NCBI RefSeq assembly: GCF_001424645.1
Contig: NZ_LMQR01000001.1
Span: 1,608,149 to 1,672,148, forward strand
Source: Frigoribacterium sp. Leaf415
Lineage (GTDB): Bacteria; Actinomycetota; Actinomycetes; Actinomycetales; Microbacteriaceae
Reading direction: 5' to 3'
Length of the DNA stretch: 64,000 nt
The stretch's first letter is position 1, and the number at the start of each line of letters is the position of its first letter. Shown here piece by piece: positions 26,759-35,493 of the stretch. Below the pieces are notes generated by a model, which did no database searches, was not told the origin of the DNA, and saw only the letters and a list, made by a program, of their open reading frames with translations. The position numbers and the translations under genes were made by a program.

Positions 26759-27611
26759 TGGGCTGTCCCACGGTCGTGACGTCGTCGGGCACGAGGGCGA
26801 CGGGGTCCTGGCTCGAGCTGCTGCGGTTGGTGTCGAAGCCACCCGTGACCTCGACCCAGTCGTCGGCGGCGACCTGGTCCTGCCAGCCCGGCAGGTAGAC
26901 CGGCACGCCGACGGGCTGGGCGTCGACCGCGCAGCAGGTGATGACGAAGCGCGAGACGTAGAAGACGTCGTCGGGGTCGGTGTCGGACGGCGTGACGAAG
27001 CCGACTACGTCGGCGGTCTTGCCCTCGTAGAAGGCGAGGTCGGTCGTCTGCCGCAGCAGGCCGGCCCAGTCGAGGACGCTGAACGACCGGTAGGCGTCCG
27101 AGGAGGCGCCGGTCGCGTCGGCCACGGTCGTGCGGTCGAGCGCCGCGGTCGACGAGTTCACGTCGCGCTGGCCGGCCGTGGCACTGGTGAGGGTGGCCGG
27201 GGGCAGGGCGACGACGGCGATCGCGATGGCCGCGGTGACGGCGACGCCCGCCGAGAAGGCGAGGCGGCGGGCACCCGTGGCGACCGGCCGGCGTCGGCGC
27301 GGGCGGAGGGCGCCCTCGGCCGCGGGCACCTCGGCCGCGGCGAGACGTCCGTCGTGGTCGTGGTCGTGGTCGTGGCCGTCGTGCGCGTCGTCGTCCCGGA
27401 CGGGCGAGAACGCCAGCGTGGCCAGCGACAACGCGATGCCGATGAGGATCATCACGACCGTGAAGACGTCGTACCGGGGGTGGATGTACAGCACGAGCTG
27501 GCCGGTCGCGGCGAGCCAGAGGGTCGCGACGCCGACGACGAGCGTCAGCAGCACCCCCTGCCACCGGTCGAGCAGTCGGCGCCAGGGGCCGGGAGCAGGG
27601 CTAGGCGACAT
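26739..27611 (-). CDS. TIGR03943 family protein (YcgQ-like), His-rich
   Basis: About 290 residues. Two N-terminal membrane helices (LTLVVGVATLWLAATGQLVLYI and VVMILIGIALSLATLAFS) flank a loop with alternating His and Asp (DDDAHDGHDHDHDHDG), then a third helix and an extracytoplasmic domain ending with FVITCCAVDAQPVGVPVY, the usual family end. The ATG at 27611 lies inside the end of the permease gene, so the pair is coupled. The family always travels with a DUF318 permease. The His/Asp loop suggests metal contact, but no substrate is established. Confidence 0.85.
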   Translation of the reverse strand: MSPSPAPGPWRRLLDRWQGVLLTLVVGVATLWLAATGQLVLYIHPRYDVFTVVMILIGIALSLATLAFSPVRDDDAHDGHDHDHDHDGRLAAAEVPAAEGALRPRRRRPVATGARRLAFSAGVAVTAAIAIAVVALPPATLTSATAGQRDVNSSTAALDRTTVADATGASSDAYRSFSVLDWAGLLRQTTDLAFYEGKTADVVGFVTPSDTDPDDVFYVSRFVITCCAVDAQPVGVPVYLPGWQDQVAADDWVEVTGGFDTNRSSSSQDPVALVPDDVTTVGQPSDPYLY

Positions 27612-28653
27612 AGTTGACCACCAGTCCGATCGCGGCACTCGTCAGGGCCACCACGAGGGTGACCTGCCCGAGCACCTTGGGTGTGTAGGTCGTCCGCAGC
27701 AGGGCCAGCATCTTGACGTCGATGATGGGGCCGAAGACGAGGAAGGCGGCGATGCCGCCGGGCATGAACGTCGAGGCGAACGGCAACACGAAGAACGCGT
27801 CGACGTTCGAGCAGATCGAGATGACGAAGGCCAGCACCATCATCGCCAGCACCGACCAGACCGGGTTGCTGCCGAGCGTCACGAGCACCGACCGCGGCAC
27901 GATCGTCTGGATCGCGCCGGCGATGGCCGCCCCGATGAAGAGCGCCGGCATCATCGTCGACATCTCGCGGCGGAACAGGTCGACGCTCTTCGCCGTGCGA
28001 CCCCGCCCGTGCGCGTGGCCGTCGTCGACCCGGCACTCGGCCGCGAACGACGAGGTGAGCAGGCTCTGCTGGTTCGGGTGCTTGCTGAACAGCCAGCCGA
28101 TCAGGTTCGCGATGACGAACCCGCCGATCAGCCGGGCCACGAGGATGCCGTTGTCCCACCCGAACGCCTGGTGCGTGGTGATGATCGTGATCGGGTTGAG
28201 GATCGGCGCCGCCAGCAGGAAGGTCATGGACTCCGAGACCGTGAAGCCCTTGAGCACGAGGCCGCGCGCCAACGGCACGTTGCCGCACTCGCAGACCGGC
28301 AGGAACATGCCGAGGAACGAGATGACCGCGCGACGGGGCAGCCCCCTCTTGGGCAGCCAGGACGAGAAGAACGCCTGCGGCAGCCACTCCTGAACGACGA
28401 TGGACAGCACGATGCCGAGCAGGACGAACGGCATGGACTCGACGATGACGCTGATGGTCAGCGTGACGAAGTCCTGCAGTGCGTTCGGCAGCAGACCCGG
28501 GCCGAGCAGGGGCGAGGCGAGGCGGACCGCCACGAGCACGGCGAGCACGAGCCCTCCGGCCACGAGCAGGGGGACGCGCGACGGCGCCCGGCGCGCACGA
28601 CGACCGACGCCGTGCCCGGCGTGCTCGGTGCGCTCCTGGACGGGAGCGCTCAT
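27601..28653 (-). CDS. DUF318/YraQ-family permease
   Basis: 350 residues with about nine hydrophobic segments. The family motifs PVCECGNVPLARGL and the later ICSNVDAFFVLPFAS are clear, each with a membrane-embedded cysteine. FLLAAPILNPITIITTH is a second hallmark. Related proteins (ArsP) extrude organoarsenicals, while the type paired with TIGR03943 proteins, as here, has no firmly known cargo. A central loop holds GHAHGRG-like charged residues. It overlaps the upstream membrane gene by four bases. Confidence 0.85.
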   Translation of the reverse strand: MSAPVQERTEHAGHGVGRRARRAPSRVPLLVAGGLVLAVLVAVRLASPLLGPGLLPNALQDFVTLTISVIVESMPFVLLGIVLSIVVQEWLPQAFFSSWLPKRGLPRRAVISFLGMFLPVCECGNVPLARGLVLKGFTVSESMTFLLAAPILNPITIITTHQAFGWDNGILVARLIGGFVIANLIGWLFSKHPNQQSLLTSSFAAECRVDDGHAHGRGRTAKSVDLFRREMSTMMPALFIGAAIAGAIQTIVPRSVLVTLGSNPVWSVLAMMVLAFVISICSNVDAFFVLPFASTFMPGGIAAFLVFGPIIDVKMLALLRTTYTPKVLGQVTLVVALTSAAIGLVVNYVA

Positions 28654-29456
28654 CGGTCGTCCTCGCTCGGACCGGCGGGGGGCGCGAAGCGCGACCAGTC
28701 GTCCGGTGCGGGGGCCGGGTGCGCCGGCACGACGGGACGCTCGGGCGGCACGACGGGGGCCGACGGCCCCGCGGAGACGATCGTCGGGAGGCGGGTGAGC
28801 CGGTCGTCCGCGACGGCAGGAGGCGCGGTGTCGTCGTCGACGTCGGTCGCGTCGTCGTCCGCCTCGGCCTCGGCGGCCCGGGGCGCGGGCTCGACCGCCC
28901 AGACCTCGTCACCCTCGCCGCCGCCCAGCCACAGTCGGGCGAGCACGGCGCCGGCGACGAGCAGGGCCGTGTCGACGATGCCGGCCGACAGCGGGATGGT
29001 CGTCAGGTAGAGGGCGAGGTTCACCCAGGTGCCGCCGTCGATCGAGAGCACGATGCCCGGGACGATTCCGACGACCGCCAACGCGATCGTCCCGACGCCG
29101 CCCGCGACGACCGCGTGGCGGACCACCGTCCGGAGGTCGGACCGCGGCGTCAGCGGCCGGACGGCGACGAGCACGACGAACGAGGCGACGTAGAACGGGA
29201 ACGGGTAGAGCACGAAGCTGCCGAGGAACTGCCCGACCGGCGTCGCGACGAACCCGCTGGGGAACGCCGTCACCGAGAAGCCGACCGCCGACCCGACGAG
29301 GGCGACGAGACCGAGGGCGAAGCGGGCCACCAGGACGACGACGAGGGCCGTGCCCGCCACGAGCAGACGTTCGCGCCCCTCGGGCCCCGAGGCCGAGACG
29401 GACACAGCCCGGAACCTCGACCTGACGGTCGGGGTTCCGGGCTGGGTCAGAGGCAC
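28650..29456 (-). CDS. Four-helix membrane protein with disordered acidic tail, unknown
   Basis: 268 residues from a GTG at 29456 (AGGGTGA upstream); an alternative GTG at 29405 lies just after a hairpin. Four membrane segments cover residues about 30-175, then a 90-residue cytoplasmic tail rich in Asp, Ala and Pro. I cannot name the family. It is coupled by ATGA overlap to the DUF318 permease and so probably belongs to the same unit as the TIGR03943 pair. Confidence 0.65.
   Translation of the reverse strand: MPLTQPGTPTVRSRFRAVSVSASGPEGRERLLVAGTALVVVLVARFALGLVALVGSAVGFSVTAFPSGFVATPVGQFLGSFVLYPFPFYVASFVVLVAVRPLTPRSDLRTVVRHAVVAGGVGTIALAVVGIVPGIVLSIDGGTWVNLALYLTTIPLSAGIVDTALLVAGAVLARLWLGGGEGDEVWAVEPAPRAAEAEADDDATDVDDDTAPPAVADDRLTRLPTIVSAGPSAPVVPPERPVVPAHPAPAPDDWSRFAPPAGPSEDDR
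29405..29444 (-). terminator. Hairpin downstream of the RNase E/G gene
   Basis: CAGCCCGGAACC (29405-29416) pairs exactly with 29433-29444 across a 16-base loop. It lies 30 bases after the RNase gene stop, but overlaps the first codons of the next gene as annotated. Either it is the terminator and the next gene starts at the GTG at 29405, or it is a structured start region. Confidence 0.5.
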
Positions 29457-29474
29457 GAAGTCACCCTAGACGAC

Positions 29475-32363
29475 TCACAGATCGTCGGAGCTGACCCCCA
29501 CGCCCAGGATGAACGGACCGGACTCGCCGGACGCCGTCGGCTCGGCCGGAGCCGCCGCGGTCGTGCCCTGGCTGGAGGCGCGGCGCGAACGCGAACGCCC
29601 CTGTCCGGGCTGCTTCGGCTCGGGCAACGCACCCAGCACCGAGTCGAGCAGCTGCTCGGCGTCCTGGCTGCTGATGCGACGAGGCTCGCGACGCGTGGTC
29701 GCCACGGGGATGTCGAGGATCGCGACCGTGGCGTCCGGGGTCGAGACCGTGGCCGACGAGCGGCGACGCTCCGTGGTCTTCGCGACCGGCGCCTCCGTGG
29801 GTTCGTCGACGGGTGCGGCCTCGGCAGCGGCCGGGGCCGACCGCTCGGCCGGAGCCGCCGCGGGGATCTCGATCACGCCGGCGCTCGAGTCGGTGGTCGT
29901 CGACTCGGCGGGTGCCGACTCGGCGCGTGCCGACTCGTCGGTGGTCTCGCCTGCCTCGCGGGCGGCGCGGGACGAACCACGGCGACCCTTGCGTCCCGAA
30001 CGACCGCGACGGCCGTCGTCCGTGGTGTCACCGGTGGTCTCGGCAGCCGGCTCGGCCTTCGTGGCGCCCGCCGCTGCGGCGTCGATGGCGGCCTCGACGG
30101 CCGCCGCGGCCTGGCTGGCCGCGTCGTCGTCCTTGACGCCGCCTTCTTCGGCGTGGGCGATGGTGCTCGCCGCGATGCGCGAGAGGGCGTTCTTCACGTC
30201 GTCGGTGATGGCGTGGGTGCCCGTCGTGGGGTGCGCCCCACCGGTCGGCGCCGAGGGGCCGCCACGACCGGACTGCGGAGCGGTGCCCGCACCGGCGCCC
30301 GTGTTGTGGCCGTTGCCGCCCGACTTGCCGGACCCGCCGGCCTGGCCGCCCCGTCGGCGATCGCCCTGCTGGCCGCCCTTGCGGGGCTGCTGCTCCTGGA
30401 CGCGCGCGGCGCTGCCGGCCTCGGAGAACGACTCGGCCAGGCCGAGGCCCAGCTTCTTGCGCGTCATCTGGACGAGCCCGAGCGACGTGACCTCGGCGAC
30501 CTGGTGCTTGGTGCGGTCACGGCTGAGGCACTCGACCAGGCGACGCAGCACGAGGTCGCGGTTGGACTCGAGCACCATGTCGATGAAGTCGACGACGATG
30601 ATGCCGCCGATGTCGCGCAGACGCAGCTGACGGACGATCTCTTCGGCGGCCTCGAGGTTGTTCTTGGTGACCGTCTCTTCGAGGTTGCCGCCCGAGCCGA
30701 CGAACTTGCCGGTGTTGACGTCGACGACGGTCATCGCCTCGGTGCGGTCGATGACGAGCGAGCCGCCCGAGGGCAGCCAGACCTTGCGGTCGAGGGCCTT
30801 CTCGATCTGCTCGTTGAGGCGGTACTCGTCGAACGCGTCCTTGTCGCCCTCGTAGCGCTTGACGCGGTCCATGAGGTCGGGGGCCACGGCCGACAGGTAG
30901 GACTGCAGCGTGTCGAACGCCTCGTCACCGTCGATGACCATCTCGTGGAAGTCCTCGTTGAAGACGTCGCGCACGATCTTGATCAGCAGGTCGGGCTCGG
31001 AGTGCAGCTGGTTCGGGGCGTTGCCCGCCGCGACCTTCTTCTCGATGTCGGCCCACTGGTTCGTGAGGCGCTTGACGTCGAGGGTCAGCTGCTCTTCGGT
31101 CGCACCCTCGGCCGCCGTGCGCACGATGACGCCGGTGTTCTCGGGCAGGGCCTCTTTGAGGATCTTCTTGAGACGCGCACGCTCGGTGTCGGGCAGCTTG
31201 CGGCTGATGCCGTTCATCGAGCCGTTGGGCACGTAGACGAGGTAGCGGCCCGGCAGCGAGATCTGGCTCGTGAGACGAGCGCCCTTGTGTCCGACCGGGT
31301 CCTTCGTGACCTGGACGAGCACGCGGTCGCCGGGCTTGAGGGCCAGCTCGATGCGACGGGGCTGGTTGCCCGTCGTCAGGGAGTCCCAGTCGACCTCGCC
31401 CGAGTAGAGGACGGCGTTGCGGCCACGTCCGATGTCGACGAAGGCGGCTTCCATGCTGGGCAGCACGTTCTGCACGCGACCGAGGTAGACGTTGCCGATG
31501 AGCGACACGTTCTGCGCCTTGGCGACGTAGTGCTCGGCCAGGGTGCCGTCCTCCATCACGCCGATCTCGATGCGGTCGCCCGACGAGCGGACGATCATCT
31601 TGCGGTCGACGCTCTCGCGACGGGCGAGGAACTCGGCCTCGGTGATGACGGTGCGGCGGCGCCCGGCGTCGCGGCCGTCGCGGCGACGCTGCTTCTTCGC
31701 CTCGAGACGCGTCGAGCCCTTGATGCGCTGCGGCTCGGTGATGAGCTCCGCCTGACGGGGCGCGCGGTCGCGGTCGCGACCACGGGTCTCGGAGTCGCGC
31801 TCTTCGCGGTCCTGCGAGCGGCCGCGCTGACGGCGGCGTGAGGCGGGCTGCTGCTCGCGGTCGTCACGGTCGTCGCGCTCGTCACGGTCGTCGTCGCCAT
31901 CGCGGTCGTCGTCCCACGAATCGTCGCGGTCGTACCGGTCGTCGCGGTCGTCGCGCTGTCGTCGCCCGGGGCGTGCCGGCAGGACGGTGATCTCGGGTGC
32001 GTGGAAGATCAGCGTCGTGGTCGTCAGGTTCGCCGGGATCGGCGACGCGGACGATTCGTCGTCCGCCTGGGCCGGCCGGGTCGCCGTGGCGACGAACGCC
32101 TCGGCGACGGCGTCGGTGGTGAACGGCTCGGAGGTCGGGGCCTGGGCCGCGACCTGCTCGTCGGTGGTCTCGGTCTCGTGGGTCACGGGTGATGCCTCCT
32201 GGGCGTCGTCTGTCGTCCGGACGGGTGAAGGGAGTGCTGGCTGCTGCGCGGCCGGGGTCGTCGCCGAGGCGGCGTCGACCGCCGCCTGGCGAGCCCTGAG
32301 GCCTGCGAACAATCCCCTTCTCTTCTTCGGACGTCCGTCGTTGTCTGTGTTGTCGTTCACCAC
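29475..32363 (-). CDS. rne: Ribonuclease E/G
   Basis: About 962 residues. It cleaves single-stranded RNA in mRNA decay and rRNA/tRNA maturation. An acidic/basic low-complexity region (runs of Arg-Asp near residues 120-180) precedes the S1 domain (about 255-340, NVYLGRVQNVLPSMEAAFVDIG). The catalytic DNase-I-like part has VDVNTGKF and IIVVDFIDM, whose aspartates (about 546 and 590) bind magnesium. The Zn-link CPxCxG of E. coli RNase E is replaced by other sequence. A long Ala/Glu-rich tail ends the chain. GTG at 32363 follows GAGGAG; a second GTG is adjacent. Confidence 0.95.
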   Translation of the reverse strand: MVNDNTDNDGRPKKRRGLFAGLRARQAAVDAASATTPAAQQPALPSPVRTTDDAQEASPVTHETETTDEQVAAQAPTSEPFTTDAVAEAFVATATRPAQADDESSASPIPANLTTTTLIFHAPEITVLPARPGRRQRDDRDDRYDRDDSWDDDRDGDDDRDERDDRDDREQQPASRRRQRGRSQDREERDSETRGRDRDRAPRQAELITEPQRIKGSTRLEAKKQRRRDGRDAGRRRTVITEAEFLARRESVDRKMIVRSSGDRIEIGVMEDGTLAEHYVAKAQNVSLIGNVYLGRVQNVLPSMEAAFVDIGRGRNAVLYSGEVDWDSLTTGNQPRRIELALKPGDRVLVQVTKDPVGHKGARLTSQISLPGRYLVYVPNGSMNGISRKLPDTERARLKKILKEALPENTGVIVRTAAEGATEEQLTLDVKRLTNQWADIEKKVAAGNAPNQLHSEPDLLIKIVRDVFNEDFHEMVIDGDEAFDTLQSYLSAVAPDLMDRVKRYEGDKDAFDEYRLNEQIEKALDRKVWLPSGGSLVIDRTEAMTVVDVNTGKFVGSGGNLEETVTKNNLEAAEEIVRQLRLRDIGGIIVVDFIDMVLESNRDLVLRRLVECLSRDRTKHQVAEVTSLGLVQMTRKKLGLGLAESFSEAGSAARVQEQQPRKGGQQGDRRRGGQAGGSGKSGGNGHNTGAGAGTAPQSGRGGPSAPTGGAHPTTGTHAITDDVKNALSRIAASTIAHAEEGGVKDDDAASQAAAAVEAAIDAAAAGATKAEPAAETTGDTTDDGRRGRSGRKGRRGSSRAAREAGETTDESARAESAPAESTTTDSSAGVIEIPAAAPAERSAPAAAEAAPVDEPTEAPVAKTTERRRSSATVSTPDATVAILDIPVATTRREPRRISSQDAEQLLDSVLGALPEPKQPGQGRSRSRRASSQGTTAAAPAEPTASGESGPFILGVGVSSDDL

Positions 32364-32797
32364 TTGCGGTGCGCTCCTCGCCCCGCCGAGGCCATGCCGT
32401 CGGCAGGAATTCTCGTGTCGTGGTCGGGCGGTGACGTCGCACCTGCCCCTGACCACCGCGCCCTCTCACGGCGCGCCTTGTCGGACACGCCACGTTCGGT
32501 CACCCGGGGTGTCGACCGACCTGCGGTCGTCGCCCTCGATGTCGTTCGTCGACGTGCTGTTCTTCGTGTCGCCTTGCTGGTTCGGAACTGGCCATCCGAC
32601 GATGAGCGCCTGCGCTCTGGCCCGGTTTCGGCTCGACCTGGTCGAGAACGCGATCTCTCGCGTGACGACGACGGCCGGCAGTGCCCGGTAAGCCTGGATC
32701 TCGGGGCCTGGGCCCCACGACTGGCTCGATTATCGCACGCCCACGCCGGTGCGGGGTCAAAGTGGACGCCCCGACGGCCCGTGCGATACTGCTGAAC
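32364..32797. other. Divergent promoter region with a long RNase leader
   Basis: 434 bases without a gene between rne (minus) and the VKOR gene (plus). On the minus strand TTGACC (32760-32755) and GATAAT (32734-32729) are separated by 20 bases; if used, transcription begins near 32722 and the leader is about 360 bases. Its first bases hold a near-palindrome GGGGCCCAGGCCCC (32704-32717). Long 5' leaders are the site of feedback control in known rne genes. Confidence 0.5.
32763..32790 (+). promoter_or_regulatory. Promoter of the VKOR gene, leaderless
   Basis: -35 TGGACG (32763-32768), 16-base spacer, -10 GATACT (32785-32790), then seven bases to the GTG. The mRNA would begin at or next to the start codon. 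Confidence 0.6.
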
Positions 32798-33427
32798 GTG
32801 ACCGTCGAGACGCCTCGGGCCGTGACCCTGCCCACCGGCCGCACCCCGTTCGTCGCGGCCGTGCTGCTCATCGTCGCCGGTCTCGGCGGCCTCGTGGGCG
32901 CCTTCGCCCTCACCCTCGACAAGTTCAGGCTGCTCGAGAACCCGGGCGCGGCGCTCGGCTGCGACGTCAACCCGTTCGTGGGCTGCTCGCCGGTCATCAA
33001 CAGCTGGCAGGCCTCGCTCTTCGGCTTCCCCAACCCGATCCTCGGCCTGATCGGCTTCGCCGCCCCCGTGGCGGTGGGCCTCGGCCTCCTCGCCGGCGCC
33101 CGCTTCGCCCGGTGGTTCTGGCTGGCGTTCAACCTCGGGCTGCTGCTCGCCTGGGTCTTCGTCACCTGGCTCTTCACGCAGACGGTGTTCGTCATCGGTG
33201 CGCTCTGCCCGTGGTGCATGCTCGTCTGGCTCTTCACCATCCCGCTGTTCTGGGTGTTCACGGTGTGGGGCGCCGCTCGGGGCGTCACCGTCCCCGAGGG
33301 GCCGCTCCAGCGGGCGGCGGCACGGTTCCTCCCCTACTCGTGGGTGCTGCCGGTGCTGAACTACATCGTCGTCGCCACGACCATCGTCGTCGTGTTCCCG
33401 CTGCTGCTGCCGACGCTGTTCGGGTGA
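32798..33427 (+). CDS. Vitamin K epoxide reductase family membrane protein
   Basis: 209 residues with about five membrane helices, GTG start. VKOR proteins reoxidise periplasmic disulfide carriers by passing electrons to menaquinone, replacing DsbB in actinobacteria. Both cysteine pairs are present: Cys55 and Cys63 in the loop LGCDVNPFVGCSPV, and the quinone-side CPWC at 137-140. NSWQASLFGFPNPILG is the other family landmark. The DsbA-like gene 127 bases downstream is the expected partner. A CGCGCCTCCT copy directly follows the stop. Confidence 0.93.
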   Translation: MTVETPRAVTLPTGRTPFVAAVLLIVAGLGGLVGAFALTLDKFRLLENPGAALGCDVNPFVGCSPVINSWQASLFGFPNPILGLIGFAAPVAVGLGLLAGARFARWFWLAFNLGLLLAWVFVTWLFTQTVFVIGALCPWCMLVWLFTIPLFWVFTVWGAARGVTVPEGPLQRAAARFLPYSWVLPVLNYIVVATTIVVVFPLLLPTLFG

Positions 33428-33554
33428 CCCGCGCCTCCTCTCGTCCCCGGCGCGGTCGCGCGGGCGCCGTCCGTCGCACTCAGGGTGCTCCCAGCGGAAT
33501 CCAGGACGACCTCGCCAGTCTGGTCCGACGACCACCGAGCCACGACGAGGACTG

Positions 33555-34478
33555 ATGACGCCACCCACCGACTCCCCCGCCAGCAAGAAGGAACGCCGAG
33601 AGGCGGCCCGCGAGAAGGCCCGCATCACCCGTGAGGCCGAGGCCCGACGGCGCCGACGCAACAAGTGGCTCCTGCAGGGCGGCCTGGTCGTCGGTGTGGT
33701 GGCGGTCCTCGCGATCGTCGCGCTCGTCATCACGCAGTCGATCAAGCCGGCCGGTCCCGGCCCCGCGAACATGGCGAGCGACGGCCTCGTGCTCGAGGGC
33801 TCGAACGGAGCGGTCACCGCCGTCCCGAGTGGCGCCCTCGCGGCCGACGCGACGCCGACCCCGGCCCCGAGCGCCTCGGGTGACGTGCCGTCGATCGTGG
33901 TCTACCTCGACTACATGTGCCCGTTCTGCGGCCAGTTCGACACGACGAACGCCCAGCAGCTCGACGAGGCCGTGTCGAGCGGCGCCGCGACGCTGGCGAT
34001 CCACCCCATCGGGTTCCTCGACAACGCCTCGCAGGGCAGCCGGTACTCGACCCGGGCCGCCAACGCCTTCGCCTGCGTCGCCAACCACGAGCCCGACAAG
34101 GCGCTCGACGTCAACACGGCCCTGTTCGCGCAGCAGCCCGAAGAGAACACCCGGGGCCTGACGAACGACGAGCTCGTCACCCTGGTGCAGGGTGCCGGGG
34201 CGACCGACGACCAGATCCCCTCGTGCATCAAGGGCGGTGACTTCGAGGACTGGGTCGCCTCGGCCACCCAGCGGGCGCTGAACGACCCGATCCCGAACTC
34301 GTCGCTCGACAAGCTCGCGAGCACCCCGCTCGTCCTGGTGAACGGCCAGCAGTACCAGGGCTCGCTGACCGACGCGAGCACCTTCGCCCAGTTCGTCGCC
34401 GAGGTGCAGAACGGCGCCTCGACCGACGACACCAGCACGGGCGAGACCGAGGGCTCGACGGCGACGCCGACCCCCTGA
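33555..34478 (+). CDS. Membrane-anchored DsbA-like thioredoxin-fold protein
   Basis: 307 residues. A strongly basic cytoplasmic N-terminus is followed by one membrane helix (about residues 37-62), then a thioredoxin fold outside the membrane with the active-site CPFC at 122-125 (VYLDYMCPFCGQFD) and the cis-proline segment STPLVLVNG. Two further cysteines (NAFACVAN and IPSCIKG) lie in the helical insert. It would introduce disulfides into exported proteins and be reoxidised by the VKOR protein encoded just upstream. The tail is Thr-rich and disordered. Confidence 0.92.
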   Translation: MTPPTDSPASKKERREAAREKARITREAEARRRRRNKWLLQGGLVVGVVAVLAIVALVITQSIKPAGPGPANMASDGLVLEGSNGAVTAVPSGALAADATPTPAPSASGDVPSIVVYLDYMCPFCGQFDTTNAQQLDEAVSSGAATLAIHPIGFLDNASQGSRYSTRAANAFACVANHEPDKALDVNTALFAQQPEENTRGLTNDELVTLVQGAGATDDQIPSCIKGGDFEDWVASATQRALNDPIPNSSLDKLASTPLVLVNGQQYQGSLTDASTFAQFVAEVQNGASTDDTSTGETEGSTATPTP

Positions 34479-34498
34479 CGACGCGAGCCGTCGACACG

Positions 34499-34543
34499 AC
34501 CGAGCCCGCGCCTCCTGAGTCGATCAGGAGGCGCGGGCTCGGT
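34499..34543. terminator. Bidirectional terminator built from two opposed CGCGCCTCCT motifs
   Basis: A perfect 20-bp stem (34499-34518 with 34524-34543) and a five-base loop GTCGA lie between convergent dsbA-like and ndk genes. The central part of each arm is CGCGCCTCCTGA or its complement, so here the repeated motif plainly works as a hairpin arm. Confidence 0.85.
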
Positions 34544-34571
34544 GGTCTCCGGCGTCACGCCGGCGGGTGGC

Positions 34572-34988
34572 TCAGAACCAGAGGGCCAGCTCGCGCGCGG
34601 CGCTCTCGGGGCTGTCGCTGCCGTGCACCAGGTTCTGCTGCACCTTCAGGCCCCAGTCGCGGCCGAGGTCGCCCCGGATCGTGCCGGGAGCCGCGGTCGT
34701 GGGGTCGGTCGTGCCGGCCAGCGAGCGGAAGCCCGCGATGACGGCGTTGCCCGCGATCCGCAGCGCGACGGTCGGGCCGCTCTGCATGAACTCGACGAGG
34801 GGCTCGTAGAAGGGCTTGCCCACGTGCTCCTCGTAGTGCTTCGCGAGCAGGTCGCGGTCGGCCTGCACGAGGCGGACGTCGACGAGCGAGTACCCCTTGG
34901 CCTCGATGCGGCGCAGGATCTCGCCGGTCAGGCCGCGGGCGACGCCGTCGGGCTTGACGAGGACGAGGGTTTCTTCGAGATCGGACAT
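34572..34988 (-). CDS. ndk: Nucleoside diphosphate kinase
   Basis: 138 residues, full length. It moves the terminal phosphate between nucleoside triphosphates and diphosphates. The phosphorylated histidine is His122 in NLVHGSDS; ETLVLVKPDGVARGL and SGPTVALRIAG are the standard landmarks. It sits downstream of the DUF4233 gene and folC, an order common in actinobacteria, and ends at the shared terminator. Confidence 0.98.
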   Translation of the reverse strand: MSDLEETLVLVKPDGVARGLTGEILRRIEAKGYSLVDVRLVQADRDLLAKHYEEHVGKPFYEPLVEFMQSGPTVALRIAGNAVIAGFRSLAGTTDPTTAAPGTIRGDLGRDWGLKVQQNLVHGSDSPESAARELALWF

Positions 34989-35058
34989 TGCTCCTCTTTC
35001 GGTGGGTGGCGGGTGGCTCGTGGGCGGACGCCCGGCGAACGGGTCGGTGGGTCTCGGC

Positions 35059-35493
35059 TCAGGCCCCGTCGCCGGGGGCGTCGCGCAGCCGGGCGGCGTT
35101 CATGCGGTCGAGCTGCGTGCCCTTGACGAGGCAGTAGGTCCAGATCGCGACGAACAGGGCGGCCACGACGAACATGACCGGGTCGAGGAACCCGCAGGCC
35201 ACCAGGCCGAGCTGGACGAGCCAGCCGAGGGCGACGCCCCAGCGCCAGCGCAGGGTCTGCGAGACGATCAGCGTCAGCACGATCGCGCCGAGGCCTCCGC
35301 CCCAGGCGACGCCGGCGGGCAGCAACTGCCGCCCGAAGACGACGAGGGTGACGAAGAACAGCGTCATGGCCTCGAGCACGAGGACGATCGAGAGCAAGCT
35401 CTCCGCCGCTCCGCGACGTCGGCGCGGGCGACGCGATCGCCCGCCGGCTCCGGCGTCGGCTCCCCCTCCGGCAGGAGGCGGCGCGGTCGTCAC
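35059..35493 (-). CDS. DUF4233 membrane protein
   Basis: 144 residues. A basic, Gly/Pro-rich N-terminus is followed by four membrane helices (SLLSIVLVLEAMTLFFVTLVVFG and onward) and a short polar end. Proteins of this family are found between folC and ndk in many actinobacteria; function unknown. It overlaps the folC stop by four bases. Confidence 0.85.
   Translation of the reverse strand: MTTAPPPAGGGADAGAGGRSRRPRRRRGAAESLLSIVLVLEAMTLFFVTLVVFGRQLLPAGVAWGGGLGAIVLTLIVSQTLRWRWGVALGWLVQLGLVACGFLDPVMFVVAALFVAIWTYCLVKGTQLDRMNAARLRDAPGDGA

Noticed and set aside
28479..31841. Plus-strand open frame of about 1,120 codons across the permease and RNase genes
   Set aside because: It is antisense to rne and its neighbours, which have clear family motifs. 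In 70% GC DNA the frame opposite a real gene often lacks stops; its translation is low-complexity Arg/Gly/Asp without any domain.
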